From the NCBI RefSeq assembly GCF_029675105.1, contig NZ_JAQQFV010000013.1, positions 124,001 through 188,000 of the forward strand: DNA of 64,000 nt. The letters are read 5' to 3'. Numbering within the stretch: position 1 is the first letter of the stretch; every line of letters starts with the position of its first letter. Under the pieces are notes generated by a model. The model ran no database searches, was not told where the DNA came from, and saw only the letters and a program-made list of their open reading frames with translations. Made by a program: the position numbers and the translations under genes. The DNA is from Nocardia anocheti. Lineage in GTDB: Bacteria; Actinomycetota; Actinomycetes; Mycobacteriales; Mycobacteriaceae. Positions 16,599 to 24,963 of the stretch are shown piece after piece.

Positions 16599-17857
16599 TG
16601 AGCGTTCTCCTCGGCGGCGTCGTCGTCGAACAGACCGAACCAGCGGCCCGCGGTGTCCATGTCCTTGTCGCCGCGACCGGACAGGTTGCACAGGATGATC
16701 GCGCCCGGGCCGAGCTGCTCGCCGAGCTTCAGCGCGCCCGCCACGGCGTGCGCGGACTCGATGGCCGGGATGATGCCCTCGGTGCGCGAGAGCAGCAGCA
16801 GCGCGTCCATCGCCTCGGTGTCGGTGATCGGCTCGTACTCGGCGCGACCGATGTCCTTGAGGTAGGCGTGCTCGGGGCCCACGCCCGGGTAGTCCAGACC
16901 GGCCGAGATCGAGTGCGATTCGATGGTCTGGCCGTCCTCGTCCTGCAGCAGGTACGAGTAGGCGCCCTGGAAGGCACCCGGGGTGCCGCCGGTGAAGGTG
17001 GCCGCGTGCCGACCGGTCTCGACGCCGTCACCGGCCGCCTCGTAACCGATCAGCCGGACCCCGTCGTCGGGGATGAAGGCGTGGAAGATGCCGATGGCGT
17101 TGGAACCGCCGCCGACGCAGGCCACGACCGCGTCGGGCAGCCTGCCCTCGCGCTCGAGCATCTGCTCGCGGGCCTCGAGCCCGACCACACGCTGGAAATC
17201 GCGCACCAGCAGCGGGAACGGATGCGGGCCCGCGGCGGTGCCGAAGCAGTAGTAGGTGTCGTCGGCGTGGGACACCCAGTCGCGCAGGGCCTCGTTGATG
17301 GCGTCCTTGAGGGTCTGCGAGCCGGTGGTCACCGAGACGACCCGGGCGCCGAGCAGACGCATCCGGGCGACGTTGAGGGCCTGGCGGGCGGTGTCGACCG
17401 CGCCCATGTAGATCACGCAGTCCAGGCCGAGCAGCGCGCACGCGGTCGCGGTGGCGACACCGTGCTGCCCGGCGCCGGTCTCGGCGATGACGCGGGTCTT
17501 GCCCATCCGCTTGGCCAGCAGGGCCTGGCCGAGCACATTGTTGATCTTGTGCGAGCCGGTGTGGTTGAGGTCCTCACGCTTGAGGAAGATCCGCGCGCCG
17601 CCCGCGTGCTCGGCCAGGCGCGTGCACTCGAACACCGGCGACGGACGGCCGGTGTAGTCGCGCTGGAGCCGGTCGAGCTCGTCGAGGAAGGTGTGGTCGG
17701 TGCGCACCTTGTCGTACTCGGCGGTGACCTCCTCGATCACCGCCATCAACGCCTCGGGGACGTGCCGTCCGCCGTAGACGCCGAAGTGGCCGCCCGCGTC
17801 GGGCTCGTAGTCGCTGGGCTGGGCGACGCCCGCGCTGGCCTGGGGCAGCGCGGTCAC
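16595..17857 (-). CDS. trpB: Tryptophan synthase beta chain
   Basis: A 420-residue PLP enzyme that joins indole and serine into tryptophan. It has the PLP lysine in EDLNHTGSHKINN, the ETGAGQHGVATA loop, the GGGSNAIGIF phosphate cradle, and GYEAAGDG. The C-terminal LCNLSGRGDKD motif is intact. It belongs to the TrpB1 class that pairs with TrpA. GTG 17857 overlaps the trpC stop codon (GTGA), and its own stop overlaps trpA, so trpC-trpB-trpA is one translationally coupled unit. Confidence 0.97.
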   Translation of the reverse strand: MTALPQASAGVAQPSDYEPDAGGHFGVYGGRHVPEALMAVIEEVTAEYDKVRTDHTFLDELDRLQRDYTGRPSPVFECTRLAEHAGGARIFLKREDLNHTGSHKINNVLGQALLAKRMGKTRVIAETGAGQHGVATATACALLGLDCVIYMGAVDTARQALNVARMRLLGARVVSVTTGSQTLKDAINEALRDWVSHADDTYYCFGTAAGPHPFPLLVRDFQRVVGLEAREQMLEREGRLPDAVVACVGGGSNAIGIFHAFIPDDGVRLIGYEAAGDGVETGRHAATFTGGTPGAFQGAYSYLLQDEDGQTIESHSISAGLDYPGVGPEHAYLKDIGRAEYEPITDTEAMDALLLLSRTEGIIPAIESAHAVAGALKLGEQLGPGAIILCNLSGRGDKDMDTAGRWFGLFDDDAAEENAQ

Positions 17858-18675
17858 CGGATGCTCCGCCGGGCGGGCTTCGGGCAGGACGGGTGGGTGC
17901 CCGCGGTCACCAGCTCGGAGACGGCGGCGCGCGGGTTACCGCTGGTCACCAGGCCCTCGCCGACGAGCACGGCGTCGGCCCCGGCCCCGGCGTAGGCCAG
18001 CAGGTCGGCGGTGCCGCGGATGCCGGACTCGGCCACCCGGATGACCTCCGAGGGCAGGCCGGGCGCGATCCGGGCGAAGACGTCACGGTCGACGTCGAGA
18101 GTCTTGAGATTGCGGGCGTTCACGCCGATCACCGAGGCACCGGCCTCGAGCGCGCGGTCGGCCTCCTCCTCGGTGTGCACCTCCACCAGGGCGGTCATGC
18201 CGAGGGATTCGGTGCGGTCGATCAGCGCGGAGAGCACGTCCTGTTCGAGCGCGGCCACGATCAGCAGGATCACGTCGGCGCCGTGCGCGCGGGCCTCGTG
18301 GATCTGGTACGGGCCGACGACGAAGTCCTTGCGCAGGACCGGGATGTTCACCGCCGCCCGCACGGCGTCGAGGTCGTCGAGCGACCCGCCGAAGCGGCGG
18401 CTCTCGGTGAGCACGCTGATGATGCGCGCGCCCCCGTCCTCGTAGGCCTTGGCCAGCACGGCCGGGTCCGGGATGTCGGCCAGCGCGCCCTTGGAGGGGC
18501 TGGCACGCTTCACCTCGGCGATGACACCGATCCCGTCCTCGTGCAGGGCGGCGCGGGCGTCCAGCGGCGCCTTGGCGGCGGCCGCTGCGGCTTTGATCGC
18601 CTGAAAATCGAGGAGGGCTTCACGGGCGGCAACATCCGCCCGAACCCCGTCGAGAATCGAGTCGAGTACCGTCAT
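17854..18675 (-). CDS. trpC: Indole-3-glycerol phosphate synthase
   Basis: A 273-residue TIM-barrel enzyme that converts CdRP to indole-3-glycerol phosphate. Motifs include VIAEVKRASPSKG, ISVLTESRRFGGSL, VLRKDFVVGPYQIHEAR, DVILLIVAALEQ, GVNARNLKTLDVD and VAESGIRG, with the usual catalytic Lys and Glu residues. It is not fused to TrpF. Length is normal. ATG 18675 follows an AAAGGA site. A 115-nt gap to the membrane protein gene upstream holds a possible internal promoter and a hairpin, so trpCBA may be separately controlled. Confidence 0.96.
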   Translation of the reverse strand: MTVLDSILDGVRADVAAREALLDFQAIKAAAAAAKAPLDARAALHEDGIGVIAEVKRASPSKGALADIPDPAVLAKAYEDGGARIISVLTESRRFGGSLDDLDAVRAAVNIPVLRKDFVVGPYQIHEARAHGADVILLIVAALEQDVLSALIDRTESLGMTALVEVHTEEEADRALEAGASVIGVNARNLKTLDVDRDVFARIAPGLPSEVIRVAESGIRGTADLLAYAGAGADAVLVGEGLVTSGNPRAAVSELVTAGTHPSCPKPARRSIR

Positions 18676-18711
18676 CTGGCTCGAATCCTTTCTGGGGAGA
18701 CGAACTTCTCA

Positions 18712-18729
18712 CCCGAGAGTCCCCTCGGG
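18712..18729. promoter_or_regulatory. Hairpin in the trpC leader
   Basis: CCCGAG and CTCGGG arms with a 6-nt loop, 36 nt before the trpC start. A TTGACA box (minus strand, 18773-18778) lies about 50 nt upstream of it and may be an internal promoter -35, though no well-spaced -10 was seen. No Trp-rich leader peptide was found. Confidence 0.3.
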
Positions 18730-18790
18730 CGCTGTCTCACCGATGCTGGTCAAGAATAGTGGTTGCCACGGATGTCAAGTGCGGCGGGGG

Positions 18791-19468
18791 TCACGGTTTC
18801 CGGTCACCGGGCGCGGCGTCGTCGTCGGGGTCCTCGGTCGGGTCGGTGCCCGCGTCCAGCGCGTCCCAGAGCACCCGATCCGACAGCGGCGCGGCGGTGC
18901 CGTCGTCCTCGCGCTGCTTGCTGACCTGGGCGCTGGCGTCGGCGCGGCGGAAGACCGGGTTGTCGTACTTGCCCGACAGCTCGGTGGCGACGGTGGCCTT
19001 GCGGGTCAGCAGGACACCGGCGGTCAGCGCGCACAGCGCGGCCACGATGGACAGGATCGCGGGCGCGAGGTGGGTCTCGGCGCTCTCGACCACCGCGCGC
19101 ACCGGCAGCTCGGCCAGCGTGCCCGCCCGTTCGGCGGTGCGTCCGGCGCCCACGGTCAGCGCGAAGCCGGGCACCGCGGCGACGGCGGCGACCACCGCGA
19201 TCACCACCCCGAGCAGCTGACGCAGCGCGCCCTTGACCGCGAACACCGCCGCGATCGCGGCCACCAGCACCAGCGCGAGCGGGGTGAGCGCGCCGAACCA
19301 GGTGGCGCCGTCGAGGTCGTCGGTGCGCGGCTCGGTGAGCCCGTCAGCGGAGTGCACCGTCACCCAGGTCATCCGCGAGGACGCCCACAGTCCGGCGGCG
19401 GCCACGGCCAGCAGCGCGACCGGGACGACCGGCTTGGCCTGCGCGGGAGCGGGTGCGGCTGCCGTCAT
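18791..19468 (-). CDS. Trp-region conserved membrane protein
   Basis: A 225-residue membrane protein of the family found between trpE and trpC in Mycobacteriales (Rv1610-like). It has four predicted helices: ~14-32 (ending ASSRMTWV), ~59-80, ~86-107 and ~135-156, followed by a ~65-residue acidic cytoplasmic tail containing KYDNPVFRRAD. Function is unknown; its constant place in the trp operon suggests a link with tryptophan metabolism or transport. ATG 19468 overlaps the trpE stop (ATGA), so it is translationally coupled to trpE. Confidence 0.88.
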   Translation of the reverse strand: MTAAAPAPAQAKPVVPVALLAVAAAGLWASSRMTWVTVHSADGLTEPRTDDLDGATWFGALTPLALVLVAAIAAVFAVKGALRQLLGVVIAVVAAVAAVPGFALTVGAGRTAERAGTLAELPVRAVVESAETHLAPAILSIVAALCALTAGVLLTRKATVATELSGKYDNPVFRRADASAQVSKQREDDGTAAPLSDRVLWDALDAGTDPTEDPDDDAAPGDRKP

Positions 19469-21015
19469 GCCGGTCCGCCCTCGTAGGTGCGCAGGGTCTG
19501 GGCGGCCGCGATCGCCCGCAGCACGGCCATGGCCTTGTTGCGGGCCTCGGTGTCCTCGGCGATCGGATCGGAGTCGGCCACCACACCCGCACCGGCCTGC
19601 ACGTAGGCGGTGCCGTCCTTGAGCAACGCGGTGCGGATGGCGATGGCGGTGTCGGCGTCACCGGCGAAGTCGAGGTAGCCGACCACGCCGCCGTAGATGC
19701 CGCGCCGGGTGGGCTCGAGTTCCTCGATCAGTTCCATCGCGCGCACCTTGGGCGCGCCCGAGAGCGTGCCCGCCGGGAAACACGCCCGCACCGCGTCCAG
19801 GGCGACCTTGCCCTCGGCGAGATGCCCGGACACCGTGGAGACCAGGTGCATGACGTGGCTGTAGCGCTCGACGTGGCGGTACTGGGTGACCCGCACCGTG
19901 CCCGGTCGGCAGACTCGGCCCAGATCGTTGCGGCCCAGGTCGACGAGCATCAGGTGCTCGGCGTTCTCCTTCTCGTCGGCGAGCAGGTCCTTCTCCAGCA
20001 GGATGTCGTCCTCGGGGCTCTCCCCGCGCCAGCGCGTGCCCGCGATGGGATGGGTGGTGGCCACCCCGTCCTTCACGGTGACCAGCGATTCCGGGCTGGA
20101 GCCGACGATGGAGAACGCGGTGCCGCCCGCGCCGTCGGGGATGTGCATCAGGTACATGTACGGGCTCGGGTTGGACGCGCGCAGCATCCGGTAGACGGCC
20201 GACGGGTCGCCGGTGTAGTCCATCTCGAAGCGCTGCGAGAGCACCACCTGGAAGGCCTCGCCCGCCTCGATCTCCTTGATCAGGCGGCGCACGCCCGCGC
20301 CGAACTCCTCGGTGGTGCGCCTGCGCAAAAACTCCGGGTCGGGCTGGTCGAAGACCGAGACCGTGGAGGGGGCGGGGGCGGCCAGCGCGGCGGTCATCCG
20401 GTCGAGGCGGGCCACCGCGTCGTCGTAGGCGGCGTCGGCGTTCTCGTCGGTGCCGTTCCAGTTCACCGCGTTGGCGATGAGGGTGATGGCGCCCTCGTGG
20501 TGGTCGAAGGCGGCCAGGTCGGTGGCCAGCATGAGGACCAGCTCGGGCAGGCCCAGGTCGTCCTCGGCCAGTTCGGGCAGGCGCTCGATGCGGCGCACCG
20601 CGTCGTAGCCGAGGTAGCCGACCATGCCGCCGGTCAGCGGGGGCAGGCCGGGCAGGCGCTCGGTGCGCAGCAGTTCCAGGGTCTGGTGCAGCACGCGCAG
20701 CGGGTCACCGCCGGAGGGGGCGTCGGCGGGGACGGTGCCCAGCCAGCTCGCCTCGCCGTCGACGACGGTCAGCGCCGAGGGACTGCCCGCGCCGATGAAC
20801 GACCAGCGCGACCACGATCGCCCGTTCTCGGCCGACTCGAACAGGAAGGTTCCCGGTCGGTCGTCGGCGAGCTTGCGGTAGGCCGAGAGCGGAGTCTCGG
20901 AGTCCGCCAGCACCTTTCGGGTCACCGGGACCACCCGGTGTTCGGCGGCGAGCAGCCGGAACTGGTCGCGGGTCGTGGTGGTTGATGTCGACGCGCCCTG
21001 CATGTGGCCCATCAT
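19465..21015 (-). CDS. trpE: Anthranilate synthase component I
   Basis: A 516-residue chorismate-using enzyme, the first committed step of Trp synthesis; it needs a glutaminase partner (TrpG), not encoded here. The N-terminal feedback-inhibition motif LLESAENGRSW-type is present as LFESAENGRSWSRWSF, and the catalytic domain has PSPYMYLMH, SSPESLVT, ATTHPIAGTRWRG, LVDLGRNDLGRVC, HVMHLVSTVSG, FPAGTLSGAPKVRAMELI and the C-terminal GAGVVADSDP. Alternative starts ATG 21012 and 21003 are equally possible, as no clear Shine-Dalgarno site exists. It heads the trp cluster on the minus strand. Confidence 0.96.
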   Translation of the reverse strand: MMGHMQGASTSTTTTRDQFRLLAAEHRVVPVTRKVLADSETPLSAYRKLADDRPGTFLFESAENGRSWSRWSFIGAGSPSALTVVDGEASWLGTVPADAPSGGDPLRVLHQTLELLRTERLPGLPPLTGGMVGYLGYDAVRRIERLPELAEDDLGLPELVLMLATDLAAFDHHEGAITLIANAVNWNGTDENADAAYDDAVARLDRMTAALAAPAPSTVSVFDQPDPEFLRRRTTEEFGAGVRRLIKEIEAGEAFQVVLSQRFEMDYTGDPSAVYRMLRASNPSPYMYLMHIPDGAGGTAFSIVGSSPESLVTVKDGVATTHPIAGTRWRGESPEDDILLEKDLLADEKENAEHLMLVDLGRNDLGRVCRPGTVRVTQYRHVERYSHVMHLVSTVSGHLAEGKVALDAVRACFPAGTLSGAPKVRAMELIEELEPTRRGIYGGVVGYLDFAGDADTAIAIRTALLKDGTAYVQAGAGVVADSDPIAEDTEARNKAMAVLRAIAAAQTLRTYEGGPA

Positions 21016-21139
21016 CCCAGGCGCGCCACGACGACCGCGCGCTGACCCGACCCCGCGCCGGAACAGGGCGTGACCGGCATCACTACACTCGCGCGCGTTC
21101 CATGTCGCATGCGGTAACCCCCTTTTTCCGAGAGGAGCA

Positions 21140-21418
21140 ATGTTGTACCCCTCGCACCAGGGCGCACAGGACGGCCGGTTGGCCGCCCCGTCGCAGCAGC
21201 ACTACGGTCCCGGCCAGAAGGCGGCCGCGACGAGCGCGCTGAACTCGTTCGTCACCTACGCCAAGGCCATGCAGGATCTCGACAAGACGAAGTTCCCGGA
21301 CGAGTACGCCGGGCACAGTGAACTCATCCGAGGGCTCGAGCCGCTGCTGCGCGCGCACGGCATCCTCGACGTGATGCAGGTCAAGAGCCCGGAGATCGCC
21401 GCGCTGCTCGAACGCTAG
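21140..21418 (+). CDS. Small hypothetical protein
   Basis: A 92-residue soluble protein that I cannot assign. It starts with a flexible Gln/Pro/Gly segment (MLYPSHQGAQDGRLAAPSQQ), then a helical part with LNSFVTYAKAMQDLDKTKFPDEYAGH and a Leu-rich end. No Cys, membrane helix or known motif is seen. The start is convincing: GAGGAG lies 5 nt before ATG 21140. A TACACT hexamer near 21084 may be its promoter. It is divergent from trpE. Coding character is good, so it is likely real. Confidence 0.7.
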   Translation: MLYPSHQGAQDGRLAAPSQQHYGPGQKAAATSALNSFVTYAKAMQDLDKTKFPDEYAGHSELIRGLEPLLRAHGILDVMQVKSPEIAALLER

Positions 21419-21519
21419 GCCGCCACGGCGGGTGCGGTCCGTCGGGGGCGGCGCCGGTCGGCACAGATCCCCGTTCGCCCGCGCGGACGGGGATCTTCCG
21501 TTCCGGCCACCCCGCTGGC

Positions 21520-21525
21520 TAGGGT
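21520..21525 (+). promoter_or_regulatory. Candidate -10 hexamer of bcpB
   Basis: TAGGGT ends exactly 6 nt before ATG 21532, with no Shine-Dalgarno site. Fits leaderless initiation. Confidence 0.4.
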
Positions 21526-21531
21526 CGACGG

Positions 21532-22002
21532 ATGCAGCCAGGCCAGACCGCGCCCCCGTTCGAACTCCCCGACCAGACCGGCACACCCCGCTCGCTCGAC
21601 GGCCTGCTCGCCGACGGCCCGCTGGTGCTGTTCTTCTACCCCGCCGCCAACACCCCCGTGTGCACGGCCGAGGCCTGCCACTTCCGCGATCTGAGCGCGG
21701 AGTTCGCCGCCCTCGGCGCCAGCGCCGTCGGGATCAGCACCGACAGTGTCGACGTGCAGGCCGGTTTCGCCACCAAGCAGCGCCTCGACTACCCCGTGCT
21801 CTCCGATGCCGACGGCACGGTGGCCGCCGCCTTCGGCGTCAAGCGCGGCCTGCTCGGCAAACTGGCCCCGGTCAAGCGGCACACCTTCGTCATCGATACC
21901 GATCGCACCGTCCTCGAGGTCGTCACCGGTGAGCTGCGCGCGGCCGTGCACGCCGACGAGGCGCTGGCCTTCCTGCGCGAGCGCGCCGAAACCAAGAGCT
22001 GA
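21532..22002 (+). CDS. bcpB: Peroxiredoxin, BCP/AhpC-TSA family
   Basis: A 156-residue thiol peroxidase that reduces hydroperoxides. The active site is NTPVCTAEAC with peroxidatic Cys44 and a second Cys49, the C-X4-C arrangement of atypical two-Cys BCP enzymes. The fold signatures VLFFYPAANTP, AVGISTDSVDVQAGFA and HTFVIDTDRTVLEV are present. It lies next to trpE on the opposite strand, exactly as bcpB does in M. tuberculosis. A stem-loop follows the stop codon. Electron donor is not shown by the sequence. Confidence 0.92.
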   Translation: MQPGQTAPPFELPDQTGTPRSLDGLLADGPLVLFFYPAANTPVCTAEACHFRDLSAEFAALGASAVGISTDSVDVQAGFATKQRLDYPVLSDADGTVAAAFGVKRGLLGKLAPVKRHTFVIDTDRTVLEVVTGELRAAVHADEALAFLRERAETKS

Positions 22003-22011
22003 TCGTGAAAC

Positions 22012-22036
22012 GCCGGGCCGTGGATCGCGGCCCGGC
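22012..22036 (+). terminator. Stem-loop after bcpB
   Basis: GCCGGGCC and GGCCCGGC arms with a 9-nt loop, 10 nt after the bcpB stop. Probable terminator without U-tract. Confidence 0.45.
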
Positions 22037-22050
22037 ACCGCGACCGCACC

Positions 22051-22056
22051 TACGCT
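22051..22056 (+). promoter_or_regulatory. Candidate -10 hexamer of the four-helix protein gene
   Basis: TACGCT ends 6 nt before ATG 22063. The intervening GGGGAG could also look like a Shine-Dalgarno site but is too close to the ATG. Confidence 0.35.
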
Positions 22057-22062
22057 GGGGAG

Positions 22063-22623
22063 ATGACATCCGGCGAGGTCCAGTCGAGCGGTCAGAAGCC
22101 CACGGCCACCGTGTGGCGCAATCGGGCGATCATCACCCTCGCCACGGCCGTGGTGCTGGTGATCGCCTACTTCATCCTCTCCTCGTTCGTGCCGCGCTGG
22201 TGGGCGCAGCGGCTGGCGAGCCTGGTGCACGGCAGCTTCAGTTCCGGCATCTGGTGGGGTCTGGTCTACGGCCTGGTGTTCACCCTCGTTCCGCTGCTGC
22301 TGATCCTGCTCGCGGTGCGGATGTGGAAACGCAAGGGCGGCAGGTTCATCGCCGGTGCGGCGGTCATCGTCGCGTTGCTCGCCGCGCTGCCCAATCTGAT
22401 GACCCTGACCATCGTGCTGGGCGGCAACAACGCCGCGCACGCCGGTGAGCGCATTCTCGACGTCGACGCGCCCGCCTTCCGCGGCGCCTGCCTGGTCGGC
22501 GCGATCCTCGCCGCGGCGCTGTTCGCGCTGCTGCTGGGCCTGATGGGCAAGCGCGGATTGGCCCGTCGCAAGGCCGCCAAGACCCCGCCGGTCACCGAAC
22601 CGCCTGCCGCCCCGCCCGTCTGA
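22063..22623 (+). CDS. Four-helix membrane protein, function unknown
   Basis: A 186-residue integral membrane protein. After a ~20-residue polar N-terminus come hydrophobic helices at ~22-41, ~64-84, ~95-117 and ~143-163, then a basic/Pro-rich tail (KRGLARRKAAKTPPV). The FVPRWWAQRLASLVHGSFSSGIWWGL segment between helices one and two is the most distinctive part. Similar mycobacterial proteins are labelled permease, but I see no transporter signature, so I leave the function open. It sits between bcpB and the MarR regulator. Confidence 0.75.
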   Translation: MTSGEVQSSGQKPTATVWRNRAIITLATAVVLVIAYFILSSFVPRWWAQRLASLVHGSFSSGIWWGLVYGLVFTLVPLLLILLAVRMWKRKGGRFIAGAAVIVALLAALPNLMTLTIVLGGNNAAHAGERILDVDAPAFRGACLVGAILAAALFALLLGLMGKRGLARRKAAKTPPVTEPPAAPPV

Positions 22624-22760
22624 ACACGGACTCGCCTTGCTGTGAGTGACCTCACGAGGACCGCCAACTCGCGGACGCCGTAGCGACGTCGTGGCAAACT
22701 CGGTTCGGTGCGCGACCCACTTCCTTCCGCCCGCCGCCCGGCCGCGAGGCAGTCCCGGCG

Positions 22761-23228
22761 ATGACCCAGTGGCTCGACCCGGTCGAACAGCGCGCATGGC
22801 AGGCGATCGTCGCCCTCATGACCCGGATCCCCGGCGCACTGGACACCCGTCTGCAGCGGGAGTCCGGGCTGACGCATTTCGAGTTCCGCGTGCTGAGCCT
22901 GCTCTCGCAGGAGGCCGGGCACCGGATGCAGCTCAGTGACCTCGCCCACAAGGCAAACGCGTCGCTATCGCGGCTGTCCCATGTGGTGTCGAAACTGGAA
23001 CGGCTGGGCTGGGCCCGCCGCGACACCACCGCGGGCAGGCGCGGGGTGCACGCGGTGCTCACCGACGCCGGTTTCGAGAAGGTGATCGCCGCGGCGCCGG
23101 GCTATGTGGACGCGGTCCGCAAGCTGGTCCTCGACGGTCTCGACGACGAGCAGACCGCCCAGCTCGCCGAACTCGGCGAGGCCCTGTCCGACCGGCTGAA
23201 CCGGATTCTCGGCGAGGGCGACTGCTAG
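22761..23228 (+). CDS. MarR family transcriptional regulator
   Basis: A 155-residue winged-helix regulator. The MarR core is clear: helix ESGLTHFEFRVLSLLSQEAGHRMQLSDLA, recognition helix NASLSRLSHVVSKLERLGWA, the wing RRDTTAGRRGVHAVLT and the dimerising C-terminal helices. Family members repress their own or a neighbouring gene and respond to phenolic or other small ligands. The target is not obvious, as both neighbours downstream run in the opposite direction. Its stop codon overlaps the hisI stop codon in the palindrome CTAG. Confidence 0.93.
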   Translation: MTQWLDPVEQRAWQAIVALMTRIPGALDTRLQRESGLTHFEFRVLSLLSQEAGHRMQLSDLAHKANASLSRLSHVVSKLERLGWARRDTTAGRRGVHAVLTDAGFEKVIAAAPGYVDAVRKLVLDGLDDEQTAQLAELGEALSDRLNRILGEGDC

Positions 23229-23569
23229 TTCGCGCCGAGCAGCACGTCGGTGTCGAAGCAGGTGTGCGTGCCGGTGTGGCAGGCCGCGCCCTCCTGGTCG
23301 ACGATCAGCAGCACGGTGTCGCCGTCGCAGTCCAGCCGCACCTCGTGCACGTACTGGGTGTGGCCCGAGGTCTCGCCCTTGACCCAGTACTGCTGACGCG
23401 AGCGCGAGTAGTAGGTGGCCTTGCGGGTGGCCAGGGTGCGCGCGAGCGCCTCGTCGTCCATCCACGCCATCATCAGCACGTCGCCGGTCGCCTTCTCCTG
23501 GGCGACCGCGGCGACGAGCCCCGCCTCGTTGCGCTTGAGACGTGCGGCGATGGCGGGATCCAGACTCAT
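23225..23569 (-). CDS. hisI: Phosphoribosyl-AMP cyclohydrolase
   Basis: A 114-residue enzyme for the third step of histidine synthesis, opening the purine ring of phosphoribosyl-AMP. Motifs: MMAWMDDEAL, ATYYSRSRQQYWVKGETSGH and VRLDCDGDTVLLIVDQEGAACHTG with metal-ligand Asp and Cys residues, and the closing Cys in THTCF. It is the single-domain HisI form, not fused to HisE. ATG 23569 has GAGG upstream. Unlike the usual hisF-hisI pair, it is 9 kb away from hisF and starts 7 nt after the pucR stop codon. Confidence 0.96.
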   Translation of the reverse strand: MSLDPAIAARLKRNEAGLVAAVAQEKATGDVLMMAWMDDEALARTLATRKATYYSRSRQQYWVKGETSGHTQYVHEVRLDCDGDTVLLIVDQEGAACHTGTHTCFDTDVLLGAN

Positions 23570-23576
23570 GCCTCGT

Positions 23577-24830
23577 TTATAACAGCAACTCGATCGCGAC
23601 CAGCAGTTCGACCAGGTCGTTGACGCTGCGCACATTGCGCCCGGTGAGTTCCTGGATGCGCCCGAGCCGGTATTTGGCGGTGTTGAGGTGGATCCGTAGG
23701 GTGTCGGCGGCCTCGCGCAGGTTCATGTCGGCGGCGGCGAAGGCCCGGATGGTCTCGGCCAGCGAGCCGCCGCGGGCGCGGTCGTCGGCCAGGGCGGCGC
23801 CGATGCGCGGGTCGACGAGCTGACGGGTGGTGTCGTCGGCGCGCAGTAGCAGGTACCGGAACGGGGTGAGCTGCGGAAGCGCCAGGACGCCACCGTCCTC
23901 GGGCAGCAGCGCCAGCGCCGCCTGCGCCTGCCGGTAGGCGCGCGGGATCTGGGCGACATCGGTCACCGCGGTGCTCACGCCCACCGCGAGCGCGACGCCC
24001 TCGGCGGCGAGTTCGGCGCGCGTGTGGCGCCACCGCTCGCACAACTGCTCGGCCGACCCGTCGACCCCGAGCGCCGGAATGGCCACGATCTCGGCGCCGC
24101 GCACCACCGCGAGGGTGCGCAACCCGTTGACGCCCACACGCGCCGCAGCGGCCGAGACCAGCTGCTTGGTCTCGGCGGGCCCGTCGAGCACCACCGCGAC
24201 CACCACGACCAGCGGCGTGGTGCGCTCGGCGCCGAGGCCGTGCGCGGTGGCCACCGACAGGTGCGGGCCGCTGGTGGGCAGCGTGCCCTCGAGCAGCGCG
24301 TCGGTGAGCGCCTGGGTGTCGCGGCCCGACTCGGCCGCCACATACCGCTGGAACTCCAGGTAGGCGTCGGTGGCCTGGGCGCTGATCAGATCGGTGTAGC
24401 GGGCCAGCGGACCGGCCAGCGAGAGCACCGCCTCGCGACCCACCTCGCTCTCGCCCGCGTGCGCGAGCAGCGATCGCCAGATGGCACGCTGACCGAGCCG
24501 GAACGCGGCGATGTAGTCGACCAGCGGCAGTCCCGAGCGCGCCCGCCGGGCCGCGGCCTGACGGGCGTAGGTGACATCGGCCGGGGTCACGCGCTTGCGT
24601 TCGAGCAGCGCGCCGAGGCCGGTGCGGCTGAGCCGAGCCAGCTGGTCGTGCACGTCGGCCAGGAAGCCGGGATCGGCGGCGCCGTACCCGGGCAGTTCGT
24701 CGCGGATCGTGGCCATCACATCGTCGGCGATGGCGTCGGCGTGCGCGTAGGCGCAGCCGACGATCCGCGCGCGCTCGGCCTGCACGGATTCGGGCACGGG
24801 CGCGGCGACCAGGTGTGATCCAGCTGACAT
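23577..24830 (-). CDS. PucR/CdaR-type transcriptional regulator
   Basis: A 417-residue regulator. The N-terminal ~170 residues are helical (RsbT-like or sensory region, with GALLERKRVTPADVTYARQAAARRA and DYIAAFRLGQRAIWRSL). The middle holds a GGDEF-like fold remnant typical for this family, and the C-terminal ~60 residues are a PucR HTH: FAAADMNLREAADTLRIHLNTAKYRLGRIQELTGRN. It is divergent from the second Liv operon, 133 nt apart, so it is the likely regulator of that operon. A TTGACA-N17-CAAACT promoter precedes it. hisI follows 7 nt downstream on the same strand. Confidence 0.9.
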   Translation of the reverse strand: MSAGSHLVAAPVPESVQAERARIVGCAYAHADAIADDVMATIRDELPGYGAADPGFLADVHDQLARLSRTGLGALLERKRVTPADVTYARQAAARRARSGLPLVDYIAAFRLGQRAIWRSLLAHAGESEVGREAVLSLAGPLARYTDLISAQATDAYLEFQRYVAAESGRDTQALTDALLEGTLPTSGPHLSVATAHGLGAERTTPLVVVVAVVLDGPAETKQLVSAAAARVGVNGLRTLAVVRGAEIVAIPALGVDGSAEQLCERWRHTRAELAAEGVALAVGVSTAVTDVAQIPRAYRQAQAALALLPEDGGVLALPQLTPFRYLLLRADDTTRQLVDPRIGAALADDRARGGSLAETIRAFAAADMNLREAADTLRIHLNTAKYRLGRIQELTGRNVRSVNDLVELLVAIELLL

Positions 24831-24838
24831 GTCCGGGG

Positions 24839-24867
24839 AGTTTGCATGTCCGTTTTGCCGGTGTCAA
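24839..24867 (-). promoter_or_regulatory. Promoter of the pucR-type gene
   Basis: On the minus strand TTGACA (24862-24867) is followed by a 17-nt spacer and CAAACT (24839-24844). The start ATG 24830 comes 8 nt later, giving a very short or absent 5' leader. The -35 matches the consensus exactly. Confidence 0.55.
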
Positions 24868-24951
24868 CCGGCGGCGGCCCTGTCCGCAGCGGACGACACG
24901 GCGGCCCGGAATTGGTCCACAACGTCCGATGTAACCACTGACCTGTGATTT

Positions 24952-24957
24952 TAGTCT
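24952..24957 (+). promoter_or_regulatory. Candidate -10 hexamer of the second liv operon
   Basis: TAGTCT ends 6 nt before ATG 24964, with no Shine-Dalgarno site. Suggests a leaderless first cistron. Confidence 0.4.
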
Positions 24958-24963
24958 CGGCGC

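Noticed and set aside
13794..16601. Very long plus-strand frame opposite lgt and trpA
   Set aside because: It covers several certain genes on the other strand and encodes an Arg/His/Gly-rich nonsense product.
21016..21139. Trp attenuator before trpE
   Set aside because: No leader peptide with Trp codons and no alternative hairpins were found.
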